Origin: a virus
DNA: 51,295 nt
Direction: 5' to 3' (one strand)
IMG/VR virus record: IMGVR_UViG_3300023184_005537
Location: 1-51,295 of that record
Shown here piece by piece: positions 26,317 to 34,600 of the stretch. Position numbers and translations under genes: made by a program. The first letter of the stretch is position 1; each line of letters opens with the position of its first letter. The notes under the pieces are model-generated. The model saw only the letters and a list, made by a program, of their open reading frames with translations. It was not told where the DNA came from and searched no databases.

Positions 26317-26997
26317 TTATCCTAGTTTTTGTTCTCTTTCTTTAATTGCGTCAATATATTTTTTTTGTGGTGGCACTACATTGTTGTTATTCATTTCATA
26401 CAATTCAGCAATGTTTTTGATTTGTTGTTTGGTAGTATCTGTTGATTTATTATCAGTACTACCAAAACCACCTTCACCTCTGTTGGTAGAATCTAATTCA
26501 TCTACCAACACAAACTCAACGTTTTCTACTTTGGTTACTTTTAGTTGACAAACTTTATCACCCTTATTATAGAGTTTAGTAGAGTTAACATGTCCTTCCA
26601 ATAGATTATCAGTTCTAATTCTATAATCTTCTGGTTGCCAGATATACTTGAAACGAAGTAATACTTCACCACGATAATCTGCGTCAATCAATCCAATACA
26701 GTTGGCTAATACCAAATTATACTTACTAACACTACTACGAGGAAATGCTAGAATGTCATAATCCAAATCAGTATAACCAAATCCACTATACTGTCTTTCT
26801 TTTTGAACTGCTAACTTAAGATTGGTCTTGTATTGAATGTAGTCAATGCGTTTGTATGCACCATTCTCATACTTTTCACCAACAATTTCTGGATCACTTG
26901 TAACAATTACATCAAAACCAGTAGCTCTATCAGTACCTTTCTTGGGTAGATTGTCTGTAGACTGATATGTTTCATTCTTTAATACTTGAATCTTCAT
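26317..26997 (-). CDS. dut: dUTP diphosphatase
   Basis: A 226-residue trimeric-type dUTPase that hydrolyses dUTP to dUMP and PPi, keeping uracil out of phage DNA. All five motifs are present: ATGFDV (25-30), PRSS (86-89), GLIDADYRG (102-110, with the catalytic Asp), GDKVCQL (146-152) and TNRGEGGFGS (171-180) for the C-terminal P-loop-like flap. The core is longer than the usual 150 residues because of an insert around 120-143 and a 45-residue tail after motif 5. It lies between two glycosyltransferase genes and overlaps the upstream one by 4 bases. Confidence 0.95.
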   Translation of the reverse strand: MKIQVLKNETYQSTDNLPKKGTDRATGFDVIVTSDPEIVGEKYENGAYKRIDYIQYKTNLKLAVQKERQYSGFGYTDLDYDILAFPRSSVSKYNLVLANCIGLIDADYRGEVLLRFKYIWQPEDYRIRTDNLLEGHVNSTKLYNKGDKVCQLKVTKVENVEFVLVDELDSTNRGEGGFGSTDNKSTDTTKQQIKNIAELYEMNNNNVVPPQKKYIDAIKEREQKLG

Positions 26998-27980
26998 AGT
27001 TTAGATAGTGTAGTATCAATTTCTGATTTTAGTTTGTCAATGTTAATCTTAGGAACTTCTACACCAAATGTATTGTGTGGTTGTGAATTACCAACACAAT
27101 CTGATGTTGTATGAATAGAAAAGCCAGGTTCTGGAATAAAGTTGTTAATTGTATAGTCCATTGCCTTAATAAATTGAGCACACATATTCTTGGCATTAAT
27201 ACCACCTTCATTCATTGCCCATCTACGTCCTTCCAATCCACACTTTTCACGTTGTTCTGAAGTCATTAAATACCAATACATAATTGCTTCAGCAGCTTCT
27301 TCCCATGTACAGATATCATCAAAAATATATGGTGTTGGTATACTACCTTGAATTGTTTTAACTACTGGCCAAATTGGTTTTGCCCATACACCATGATTCT
27401 TATACTTACCTACACTGTTTGTACCAAATTCAAGGGTAAATTCAATTGGTTTGCCATCATTATCTACTTGACCAATTTGGTCTTGTAACCCTCCAGTTAC
27501 CGTAGTAATTACTGGAGTACCGCACATAATTGATTCAGCAATACTCAATCCAAATCCTTCATTGGAACTGATTAGAATTGTAACGTCTGCAATATTATAC
27601 ATTGCACACATTTCTTCTGGACTAATCTTATGTTCAACAAATACTACATCATAATTTGGACATAGAGCAGTAATTACTTCTGGTAAGTCTGTACCTGCGT
27701 CTTGTAGTTTTTCAGTATGTAATACTAATACGCACTTAGCAGCTTGTTCTGGTGTTAGATTATCACAGAATGCTCTAAAAGCTAATACTACATTACTTGT
27801 CTTTTTACGTTGAACGTTACGACTATTATAGAACAATACAAAGTCATATTGTTTATCACCAAATAGTTGCTTTTTCTTTTCTTTGATGAGTTTATGATCT
27901 GCAGCTAGTGGTGTAAATACATCACTGTTGATACCGTGAGGAACTAAATGTAATAGATGTTTTTTATTTTTAAATGGCAT
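26994..27980 (-). CDS. GT-B glycosyltransferase, C-terminal (donor) half
   Basis: A 328-residue protein that starts in the hinge of a GT4 enzyme: LLHLVPHGINSDVF (9-22) is normally mid-protein. FVLFYNSRNVQRKKTSN begins the second Rossmann domain, and SSNEGFGLSIAESIMCGTPV holds the two catalytic/donor glutamates. The missing N-terminal domain is encoded just upstream at 27988-28518, in another frame. The frame of this gene stays open for eight codons before its ATG, so a +1 shift in the last codons of the upstream gene would join the halves. Weak ribosome site (AATAAAG). See findings. Confidence 0.82.
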   Translation of the reverse strand: MPFKNKKHLLHLVPHGINSDVFTPLAADHKLIKEKKKQLFGDKQYDFVLFYNSRNVQRKKTSNVVLAFRAFCDNLTPEQAAKCVLVLHTEKLQDAGTDLPEVITALCPNYDVVFVEHKISPEEMCAMYNIADVTILISSNEGFGLSIAESIMCGTPVITTVTGGLQDQIGQVDNDGKPIEFTLEFGTNSVGKYKNHGVWAKPIWPVVKTIQGSIPTPYIFDDICTWEEAAEAIMYWYLMTSEQREKCGLEGRRWAMNEGGINAKNMCAQFIKAMDYTINNFIPEPGFSIHTTSDCVGNSQPHNTFGVEVPKINIDKLKSEIDTTLSKL

Positions 27981-27987
27981 AACTTTA

Positions 27988-28518
27988 TTAAACTGTTTGG
28001 TTTTCTACTTCATCTAATGAGAAACAGTTTTCTGCTCCCAATACGTGTTTAGCAATATTATTTGATTGTTTACTGATAGCAAACAATGCGTCACAACTCT
28101 GATAAAATGGTCTATTCCACATTGGATATGGTAAATCATCCCAAATATGAAGATATGTCAGTGGTACTTTTGCTCTAACTTGTTTTTCAATAGCATACAA
28201 CCATCCCCAAAATCTAGGATCAGTGAAATGCATGATTGCGTCAGGCTTTTCAATTTGCATAATAGAAAATAACATTTGGTCATTTCCATAACCATCAGTA
28301 GGATACAATTTGATACTTGCATCTGGTACTTTTGTCAAATCTCTTGTTGCTTGATTTAAGTCAACAATTTTACCTGCTTCTGGATGTTTGATTGCACCTG
28401 CAATTTGAACCCAATCATAGTGATGAACTGTACCCAAGGCCAATTCTCTAGACATAGTTGCAATACCACTATGCATTCTTAAATCATCTGATAGTAATAA
28501 TATTTTCTTTTTCTTCAT
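27988..28518 (-). CDS. GT-B glycosyltransferase, N-terminal (acceptor) half
   Basis: A 176-residue protein equal to the first Rossmann domain of a GT4 enzyme: KKILLLSDDLRMHSGIATM at 4-22 with the N-terminal glycine loop, MHFTDPRFWGWLY, and CDALFAISKQSNNI, the segment that in full enzymes leads into the hinge. It ends at two tandem stops (TAA TAA) 7 bases before the ATG of the C-terminal half. It is 6 bases downstream of the RHH gene. It is most likely one half of a split or frameshifted glycosyltransferase. Confidence 0.78.
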   Translation of the reverse strand: MKKKKILLLSDDLRMHSGIATMSRELALGTVHHYDWVQIAGAIKHPEAGKIVDLNQATRDLTKVPDASIKLYPTDGYGNDQMLFSIMQIEKPDAIMHFTDPRFWGWLYAIEKQVRAKVPLTYLHIWDDLPYPMWNRPFYQSCDALFAISKQSNNIAKHVLGAENCFSLDEVENQTV

Positions 28519-28524
28519 AAATTG

Positions 28525-28749
28525 TTAGTTTTTAGATCCAGTAATACTTAATTTGGTAACTTGTGCCTCTTCACTTAAAACTGGAATGCTGAAATTATAT
28601 AATCTGTCTTTAAATTCTCTGTCGTTCAAATACAAATACATTGCTCTATTCACTAGATCTTGCAAATGAAACTTGGATTTAACGTTTTGAATCTTAAATG
28701 ACTCATATAAACCATTATCTACCTTTACGGTTGTAACACTGCTTTTCAT
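28525..28749 (-). CDS. Ribbon-helix-helix (CopG/Arc-like) DNA-binding protein
   Basis: A 74-residue protein. SSVTTVKVDNGLYESFK at the N-terminus fits the beta ribbon and start of helix A, and FHLQDLVNRAMYLYLND fits helix B. The ATG at 28749 is chosen; an earlier TTG at 28776 adds nine residues of no conserved character (translation of a palindromic AT repeat). Two overlapping palindromes (28750-28771) touch the start codon and are a candidate operator, which suggests autoregulation. It is probably a transcriptional regulator of the operon. The tail is Ser/Thr-rich. The fold assignment is by pattern only. Confidence 0.6.
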   Translation of the reverse strand: MKSSVTTVKVDNGLYESFKIQNVKSKFHLQDLVNRAMYLYLNDREFKDRLYNFSIPVLSEEAQVTKLSITGSKN

Positions 28750-28771
28750 ATATACGTATATACATATATAC
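28750..28771. promoter_or_regulatory. Overlapping palindromes, candidate RHH operator
   Basis: ATATACGTATAT (28750-28761) is a perfect 12-base palindrome. GTATATACATATATAC (28756-28771) has perfect 7-base arms (GTATATA/TATATAC) around a 2-base centre. Both lie directly upstream of the ATG of the ribbon-helix-helix gene, where binding would block initiation. The short unit TATAC(G) recurs at about 10-15 base intervals, as tandem RHH operators do. Function is inferred. Confidence 0.4.
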
Positions 28772-28792
28772 GGCAATTAAGGTAGATTTATT

Positions 28793-29701
28793 TTAATCTA
28801 ACAATTTATCTGCTTTACCGTCACAATTAACCTTGTGATGTTGACAATATTTACAGTTCTTCTTGGCTTTACCAGGAATCTTTGGATATGAACCACTTAC
28901 ATTATAATCACCTTCAACTGTAAAACACTCAGTAACAAACGTTGCAAAGTCACCTAGAGTAGATGCAATTGCTTGTTTATTATGCATTGGTTCATAAATT
29001 TGAATACGACTTTGAGGAAAGTCTACAGCTTCATATAGTTTTCTCTTTAAGATAAAGAATTCTACTTCAATATGATTCAAATCAACGTTGAACTTCTTTG
29101 CATAAAATGCTTTATATAGCAAGATCTGACTATACTTGGCTGGATCTTCCTTTTGATACTTATTCCATCCATTAGAACTGGTTTTAAAGTCATAAATCTT
29201 ATACTTACCAGTTTCTTTATCTTTAAGAACCAAGTCAACGTAAGCAATGAACTCTACATTATTCTTAATTGGTAGATCTAATGGAATTTCCACACCAATG
29301 AACTCATATTTCTGAGAAGGAAAATATTTGAGACGGTTCTTTGTACTAAGAAATGTCTTTAAGATATCTTCACCGTCAAATACAAACTCAGTGTATTCAT
29401 CATCTGTATAGGTAAATTTACTATCTGGTTTACTCTTTTCTTTTTGAATTTCTTCCTCAAACTTAACTTTGAACAATTCAAATACATTGATACTATCAGC
29501 TTTCTCAACGGATTCAGTGTACAGTGATTGTAAGAATGTTTGAACAGAATGATGGATTGCTGTACCAAAGAATATATTTAAACTTGCATCATAGATTCTT
29601 TTACCTTCCAGATAGTTAAGTTTCCAACTGTAGGGACATTTCATCCACATTGAATATTGGCTAAAACTTACCCGTTTCTTTTTTATTTCTTGTACATCCA
29701 T
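28793..29701 (-). CDS. PD-(D/E)XK nuclease of the Cas4/RecB family
   Basis: A 302-residue nuclease. SFSQYSMWMKCPYSWKLNY opens the family pattern, GTAIHH (46-51) is motif I, AYVDLV (153-158) and YDFKTS (170-175; Asp171, Lys173) are the metal-binding core, and SQILLYKAF (191-199) is the QxxxY motif. Cys22 with CKYC (283-286) and Cys293 form a likely 4Fe-4S ligand set as in Cas4/AddB. It is probably a 5'-3' exonuclease or helicase-associated nuclease in phage DNA replication or recombination; there is no CRISPR array. It is the first gene of the leftward operon and lies 6 bases downstream of a TATTCT element, so its mRNA may be leaderless. Confidence 0.85.
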   Translation of the reverse strand: MDVQEIKKKRVSFSQYSMWMKCPYSWKLNYLEGKRIYDASLNIFFGTAIHHSVQTFLQSLYTESVEKADSINVFELFKVKFEEEIQKEKSKPDSKFTYTDDEYTEFVFDGEDILKTFLSTKNRLKYFPSQKYEFIGVEIPLDLPIKNNVEFIAYVDLVLKDKETGKYKIYDFKTSSNGWNKYQKEDPAKYSQILLYKAFYAKKFNVDLNHIEVEFFILKRKLYEAVDFPQSRIQIYEPMHNKQAIASTLGDFATFVTECFTVEGDYNVSGSYPKIPGKAKKNCKYCQHHKVNCDGKADKLLD

Positions 29702-29707
29702 TTGAAT

Positions 29708-29736
29708 AGAATAACTTATAAAATATATGAAGTCAA
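29708..29736 (-). promoter_or_regulatory. Candidate sigma70 promoter for the leftward operon
   Basis: On the - strand TTGACT (29736-29731), a 17-base spacer, then TATTCT (29713-29708). The -10 ends 6 bases before the ATG at 29701. It is the only good match before the first of about 33 leftward genes. The predicted transcript begins at or near the A of the ATG, giving almost no leader. Confidence 0.5.
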
Positions 29737-29759
29737 TCTATAACAACTATTTATTGAAT

Positions 29760-30494
29760 ATGAAAAATCTATTATTCTCATTATTAATGGTGTTGTCTGT
29801 TAACGCAAACAGTTTGTTTCTTTATGATTCCACAGAAAAAACTGAGTTATCAGAAGTAGTTGGTGGAAAATTAAGTGTGTTGTCCACTACTGTTGGTAAC
29901 ACATATACACTAACAAATGGTCTTAGTGTTGTAGCTGGTACAAATCAAACTACTTCTTATGTATTTCCACATAAAATTGCTGTATATCAAAAAGAATCTA
30001 CCAGTGTATATTTCAACCAAACACCAATTGAATACAATAATACATTCAAATTACCTGAAATAGTTAAATTAAAAGAATCCGAATTTAATTTTACTGTAGA
30101 TGGTGTACTATATTGCGTAAGCAAATGTCCAAGTCAAACTACTATAGGTACTCCACTTGGATTTATTACATTTACTAACGCCAAATTTTTTGTAACATCT
30201 GGAGCTAAATATACTCATGTATATGTAGTAGAAGGTAATGTAACAGTTTCAGATACAAAGTCAAAGAAAAAGAAACAATTAAAAGCTGATGATTACCTTG
30301 TTATAACACCACAAATAGTATTGTCTCCAAGAGAAGGTACTATAAGTAACTTAGGCAACTCTTTCAGCATCAAAGAAGTAGAAGATACAGAAAAAGAAGT
30401 ACACGTTAAAGAAACTCAAGTGTTAACTGATAAACTTAATAACGTACTTTTTATAAACTATGACGCAAATATATTTGGTGTTAAATTAAATTGA
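29760..30494 (+). CDS. Exported FecR-like domain protein
   Basis: A 244-residue protein. The ATG at 29760 is preferred because it gives a compact signal peptide (MKNLLFSLLMVLSVNA) with an Ala at a plausible cleavage site; an ATG at 29727 would add 11 residues. No lipobox Cys is present. The middle, with ITFTNAKFFVTSGAKYTHV followed by VEGNVTV and DDYLVITP, resembles the FecR domain, a beta-helix-like fold in periplasmic proteins. A YCVSKC pair may form a disulfide. This is the only protein in the window with a clear secretion signal. Role in the phage is unknown; envelope or surface modification is possible. Confidence 0.55.
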   Translation: MKNLLFSLLMVLSVNANSLFLYDSTEKTELSEVVGGKLSVLSTTVGNTYTLTNGLSVVAGTNQTTSYVFPHKIAVYQKESTSVYFNQTPIEYNNTFKLPEIVKLKESEFNFTVDGVLYCVSKCPSQTTIGTPLGFITFTNAKFFVTSGAKYTHVYVVEGNVTVSDTKSKKKKQLKADDYLVITPQIVLSPREGTISNLGNSFSIKEVEDTEKEVHVKETQVLTDKLNNVLFINYDANIFGVKLN

Positions 30495-30519
30495 CAGTGT
30501 TTAAAAATTAGGTTATAAT
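30491..30519 (+). promoter_or_regulatory. Consensus sigma70 promoter
   Basis: TTGACA (30491-30496), 17-base spacer, TATAAT (30514-30519): a perfect match. It starts inside the last bases of the FecR-like gene (its stop is at 30492-30494). The -10 ends 6 bases before the ATG at 30526, so the mRNA is predicted to begin at or close to the start codon. It would drive the small gene and the DNA polymerase. Confidence 0.8.
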
Positions 30520-30525
30520 AGAATT

Positions 30526-30753
30526 ATGAGATTAGAACAATTGTATTCATTAACTGAAGATGAAACCGCAATGCTTTGGGGAATTGTTAATTTAGCAACT
30601 CCTCCTGTTATTAGTGCTTATCAAATGGATGTGGAATTATTCACAGCTATTAAAGATGAAAAGCTAAAACAACGAGTGAATCAGTTTGACAAGTACGTAA
30701 AACCAGAGTATATTGAACTATACAACTCACTTAAAGCTAAGTTGGGTTATTAA
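30526..30753 (+). CDS. Small hypothetical protein upstream of DNA polymerase
   Basis: A 75-residue acidic helical protein with no motif I recognise. It begins MRLEQLYSLTEDETAML and ends KAKLGY. A perfect sigma70 promoter ends 6 bases before the ATG and there is no ribosome-binding site, so translation from a leaderless message is possible. The stop is 4 bases before the polymerase ATG, so it is probably co-translated with it. The consistent reading frame and position support a real gene. Confidence 0.65.
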   Translation: MRLEQLYSLTEDETAMLWGIVNLATPPVISAYQMDVELFTAIKDEKLKQRVNQFDKYVKPEYIELYNSLKAKLGY

Positions 30754-30757
30754 AAAT

Positions 30758-33292
30758 ATGTATCAAAACATCTTTGTAGATAAAAAAGAAAACACAGTAC
30801 ATTTGTGGGATGATGAAAAGGGTTATGTAACATTTCCATTCAGAAACTACGCATACAGAAAGAGTTCTAACGGAACTTACCGTTCAATCTATGGTGACAA
30901 GTTGGAGAAGATTTATAACTTCAATCCAAGAGATCCATCATTGTTTGAAAGTGACGTTCCAATGGAAACTCGTATTCTAATTGATGCGTATGAAGACAGT
31001 GATGAACCATCAAAAGGTCACCGTGTAGTCACAATTGATATTGAGGTTAGTTCTGAAGGTGGATTTCCAGTTGTAGAAGAAGGTGATAAGGAAATTACAG
31101 CTATTGCTATTCATGATGATGCAACAAAACAATATACTGTATTCATCTTGGATAAGGAAATGAAGATTCAAGACAGTATCAATGACAACGTTGAAATCAA
31201 GTCATATGACAATGAAGAATCATTGTTGATGCACTTCTTCACCAAATGGGAAGAAATTCAACCTACTATTGTAACTGGTTGGAACATTGACGGATTTGAT
31301 ATGGTTTACTTGTACAACCGTGCAAAACGTGTTGTTGGTGAAACCAATGCTAAACGTCTAAGTTCAATTGGTATTTGTTATTTCAACAAGTTCTTGGAAC
31401 GTATGACTATTGCTGGTGTATCTTGTTTGGACTATATGATTCTATACAAGAAGTTCAGCGGTAAGAATGAACCAAGTTATGCTCTAGGTGCTATTGGTAA
31501 GAAGGTTGTTAATATTGAAAAGATCAGTTACAAAGGTAGTTTGAATGATTTGTACAAAGATGATATTAACAGATACATTGAATATAACTTGAATGACGTT
31601 AAGATTGTTGTTGCTCTTGATAAGAAATTACAGTTTATTGACCTAGCTAGGGGTATTTGTCATACTGGACACGTAGGTTATGAAAATTTTGGTATGAGTT
31701 CTAGGTTTTTGGAAGGTGCTATTCTTATTTATCTACGTAGAAAGAAGCAAGTTGCTCCTAATAAGTCATTGGAAGGCAGAGCTGAATATGAAAACCAATT
31801 GGAACAAAATGAAGAAGGTTTTGAAGGTGCTTATGTTAAAGATCCTATTCCCGGCCGTTATGATTGGGTCTTTGACTTGGACCTTACATCAATGTATCCG
31901 AATATCATCATCAGTCTTAACATCAGTCCAGAGACTAAAGTAGGTAAAGTAGAAAACTGGAATGTAGAAGAATATGTTAAAAACAATGTAACTACTTTAT
32001 ACATTGGTGGCAATCCATATACTGTGGATGAATTCAAATCACTATTGTCAGAAAACAATCTGAGTGTTGCTAGTAATGGTGTCTTGTATAAGAAACCAGA
32101 ACCAAGTGGTGATATGGGAACTGTACCTAGCATTCTGGTTAAGTGGTTCGATGAACGTAAAAATTTAAGAAAGTTGGCTAAGAAACATGCAGATTTAAAA
32201 GAATGGGAAAAATATGAATTCTATGATAACAGACAAAAAATTCAAAAGATTTTGCTTAACAGTATTTACGGTTGTTTGGGTCTACCTGTATTCCGTTTTT
32301 ATGATAAGGACAATGCTGAAGCAGTTACACTAACTGGTGTTGACATTATTAAAACCGCCGGTAAATCTATTAACCAATATTACAAAAATGTACTCAAAGA
32401 AGATGGTGATTATCTTATTTACACTGATACTGATTCTTGTTTTGCTAGCGCTCTACCTATCATTCAAAAGACAATGCCGGAGATTGATCTCAAAGATGAA
32501 GAACAGATGACCAAAGCAATCTTACAAGTCTGTGGTGAAGTTCAATCATTTGTAAATCAAATGTTCAATATCATGGCAGACCGTATGTTCAATGTTCAAG
32601 TACATAGGTTTGACGCTAAACAAGAAGTTATTGCTAAGACTTCATTCTGGTTGGCAAAGAAACGTTATTGTCAATTCATCATCAACAAAGGTGGTGTAGT
32701 GTGTGATGAACTGGAAGTTAAAGGTATTGACGTTGTTAGAACATCATTTCCAGCTAAATTCCGTTCATTCATGCAAGAGTTCTTGATTGATCTATTAAAG
32801 AAGGCTGATAAAGAAACTATTGACCAGAAAATCTTGGACTTCAAAGAAAATATCAAAAACTTGAATATTGTTGATATTGCTAAGAACACCAGCGTTAAGT
32901 TTGAGAGTCAAGACAAGACCAAGAGTTATGACAACAACAAACGTCAACCATTCAAGTTTTTGTCTGGTACTCCAGCTCAAGCTAAAGCTGCTTTGGCTTA
33001 TAATGATCTACTTGTGAAGTGGAACTTGGTCAAATCAGTTCCAAAGATTCTACACGGTCAAAAGATCAAGTGGGTATATTTGAAACAAAATGAATATGGC
33101 ATTGAAGGTATTGCCATGAAAGCTGATGGCACTGACCCAGATCAAATCATGGACTTTATCACCAAGTATGTAGACCGTGAGGCTATGTATGAACAAGAAT
33201 TAAAGAGTAAATTGGTAGACTTTTATAGTGTCTTGAAGTGGGATTATCCCAATGAAAATGATGCTAAAGCTAGTGAGTTTTTTGGATTTTAA
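30758..33292 (+). CDS. 43: DNA polymerase, family B (T4 gp43-like)
   Basis: An 844-residue replicative polymerase with 3'-5' exonuclease. TIDIEV (92-97) is Exo I, and GWNIDGFDMVYL is Exo II. DLDLTSMYPN (373-382) is polymerase motif A, KILLNSIYG (about 497-505) motif B and YTDTDS (555-560) motif C with the catalytic aspartates. The length is close to T4 gp43 (898). The ATG at 30758 is chosen because it follows the stop of the small gene by 4 bases and gives MYQNIFVDKKENTVHLW, like the N-terminus of this family. A clamp and clamp loader follow in the same direction. No intein or intron interrupts it. Confidence 0.96.
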   Translation: MYQNIFVDKKENTVHLWDDEKGYVTFPFRNYAYRKSSNGTYRSIYGDKLEKIYNFNPRDPSLFESDVPMETRILIDAYEDSDEPSKGHRVVTIDIEVSSEGGFPVVEEGDKEITAIAIHDDATKQYTVFILDKEMKIQDSINDNVEIKSYDNEESLLMHFFTKWEEIQPTIVTGWNIDGFDMVYLYNRAKRVVGETNAKRLSSIGICYFNKFLERMTIAGVSCLDYMILYKKFSGKNEPSYALGAIGKKVVNIEKISYKGSLNDLYKDDINRYIEYNLNDVKIVVALDKKLQFIDLARGICHTGHVGYENFGMSSRFLEGAILIYLRRKKQVAPNKSLEGRAEYENQLEQNEEGFEGAYVKDPIPGRYDWVFDLDLTSMYPNIIISLNISPETKVGKVENWNVEEYVKNNVTTLYIGGNPYTVDEFKSLLSENNLSVASNGVLYKKPEPSGDMGTVPSILVKWFDERKNLRKLAKKHADLKEWEKYEFYDNRQKIQKILLNSIYGCLGLPVFRFYDKDNAEAVTLTGVDIIKTAGKSINQYYKNVLKEDGDYLIYTDTDSCFASALPIIQKTMPEIDLKDEEQMTKAILQVCGEVQSFVNQMFNIMADRMFNVQVHRFDAKQEVIAKTSFWLAKKRYCQFIINKGGVVCDELEVKGIDVVRTSFPAKFRSFMQEFLIDLLKKADKETIDQKILDFKENIKNLNIVDIAKNTSVKFESQDKTKSYDNNKRQPFKFLSGTPAQAKAALAYNDLLVKWNLVKSVPKILHGQKIKWVYLKQNEYGIEGIAMKADGTDPDQIMDFITKYVDREAMYEQELKSKLVDFYSVLKWDYPNENDAKASEFFGF

Positions 33293-33297
33293 TTGTT

Positions 33298-33714
33298 ATG
33301 AGTAAATATAAAGAAATGCTAACCATTCCAATAGAGGATGGATCAAATATCCCTTTGTATCTAAATGCACCACATTTTGCTATTTCTAAAGGTTATAACA
33401 GAGTGGTCATAGGACAACGTGGACCATATGTAGAATTTAATAAAAATCAAATCATTTGTAATGCATTGCATATACCGTGTAGTCAGTTATATAGATTAAG
33501 TGACCCAAAAGTATATTACATTGAATTTAGAACAACTGATTGTGATGTAAAAGTGTACTATCAAATGAGAAGTGTTGCTTATGCAGACTACAAGATAGGA
33601 TATTTTTATATCTCACCAAGTGATTTATATAAAGTTGACGGAACTTCATGTATGGTTTTACCTGATGATTACACTGAAACAGCCAAAGAATTTTTTGATT
33701 TTGAATCAAAATAA
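33298..33714 (+). CDS. Hypothetical protein between polymerase and clamp
   Basis: A 138-residue protein of unknown function, starting 5 bases after the polymerase gene. It is rich in aromatic residues and beta-prone (RVVIGQRGPYVEF, VYYIEFRTTDCDVKVYY), and ends FFDFESK. It does not resemble T4 RegA, which lies near gene 43 in T4. No signal, membrane segment or zinc motif is seen. Position in the replication operon suggests an accessory role. Confidence 0.6.
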   Translation: MSKYKEMLTIPIEDGSNIPLYLNAPHFAISKGYNRVVIGQRGPYVEFNKNQIICNALHIPCSQLYRLSDPKVYYIEFRTTDCDVKVYYQMRSVAYADYKIGYFYISPSDLYKVDGTSCMVLPDDYTETAKEFFDFESK

Positions 33715-33754
33715 AAAATAGACAAAACAAAAAAGTATAGTAGACTAAAAAAGT

Positions 33755-34492
33755 ATGACAAAAGACACATTAAAGACGTTTATCAGCAAGTACTACCTTG
33801 GCGGTACAATTGAATCCGTAAAGTGGGTAGTTGATAAGAATAACAAACAACTCAAGACAAGTGCTATTACTGAAGACAAAAACGTTCTATTGAACGTCAC
33901 CTTCAATAACTTTGAAGATCTAACTGATGCTGAATTGGGTATCAATGATACTTCCAAGTTGGTAAAGCTACTTAATGTACTTGGTGATAACATCAACGGA
34001 TCATATAATACCAGTGGTGACAAGATCACTAGTATTGTATTCAGTGATGATCATACTGATGTACAGTATGTAACTGCTGATCTAAGTGTTATTCCAGTAG
34101 CTCCTCCACTCAAGAAACTTCCTCCTACCAATGCAGAGATTGCTCTTGACGCTGAATTTATTTCACGTTACATCTCTTCAAAGAACGCTCTTCCAGATGT
34201 TGAAACATTCACTCTTCTTATGAACAAGAAAGGTGTACTTGAATTGGTAATTGGTCATTCAAGTATCAACAGTAACCGTATTAAGTTGAATGTTGCCACT
34301 AAGAATGGCAAGGATAAGGTTGCAAAGAACATTAGTTTCAACGCAAATCATCTAAAAGAGATCCTTATTGCTAACAAGGACTGTACTGACGCAACCTTGA
34401 AGGTAAGTGATGCTGGTCTTAGTGTAGTTGAGTTCACTTGTGGTGAATTTACCGCTAACTATTACCTAGTTGAACTCAAGACCATTGACTAA
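33755..34492 (+). CDS. 45: Sliding clamp (T4 gp45-like)
   Basis: A 245-residue DNA polymerase processivity factor, close in length to T4 gp45 (228). The N-terminal LKTFISKYYLGGTI, the central ADLSVIPVAPPLKKL linker between clamp domains, and a C-terminal FTANYYLVELKTI are the kind of pattern seen in T4-type clamps. It would form a ring on DNA and bind the polymerase. It lies directly before a strong terminator and before the clamp loader gene. A TATAGT element at 33736-33741 lacks a good -35. Confidence 0.8.
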   Translation: MTKDTLKTFISKYYLGGTIESVKWVVDKNNKQLKTSAITEDKNVLLNVTFNNFEDLTDAELGINDTSKLVKLLNVLGDNINGSYNTSGDKITSIVFSDDHTDVQYVTADLSVIPVAPPLKKLPPTNAEIALDAEFISRYISSKNALPDVETFTLLMNKKGVLELVIGHSSINSNRIKLNVATKNGKDKVAKNISFNANHLKEILIANKDCTDATLKVSDAGLSVVEFTCGEFTANYYLVELKTID

Positions 34493-34531
34493 AATTTAGA
34501 GAAAAGAAAGACAAAACATACATCATCATCT

Positions 34532-34558
34532 CCCGGCACCTGTTGTGCCGGGTTTTTT
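34532..34558 (+). terminator. Rho-independent terminator after the clamp gene
   Basis: CCCGGCAC (34532-34539), a CTGTT loop, GTGCCGGG (34545-34552) and six Ts. It is the most GC-rich structure in the window and lies 40 bases after the clamp stop. It should end clamp transcripts and allow high clamp expression separate from the loader gene. Confidence 0.93.
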
Positions 34559-34600
34559 GTTGGTTGACTTTTGGACCAAACATGGTAATCTATTAAAGAT

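Noticed and set aside
28793-29701. CRISPR association suggested by the Cas4-like nuclease
   Set aside because: No direct repeat/spacer array and no other cas-like gene is visible in the window.
34564-34569. TTGACT before the clamp loader gene
   Set aside because: No acceptable -10 at 16-18 bases; listed only as a possible weak -35.
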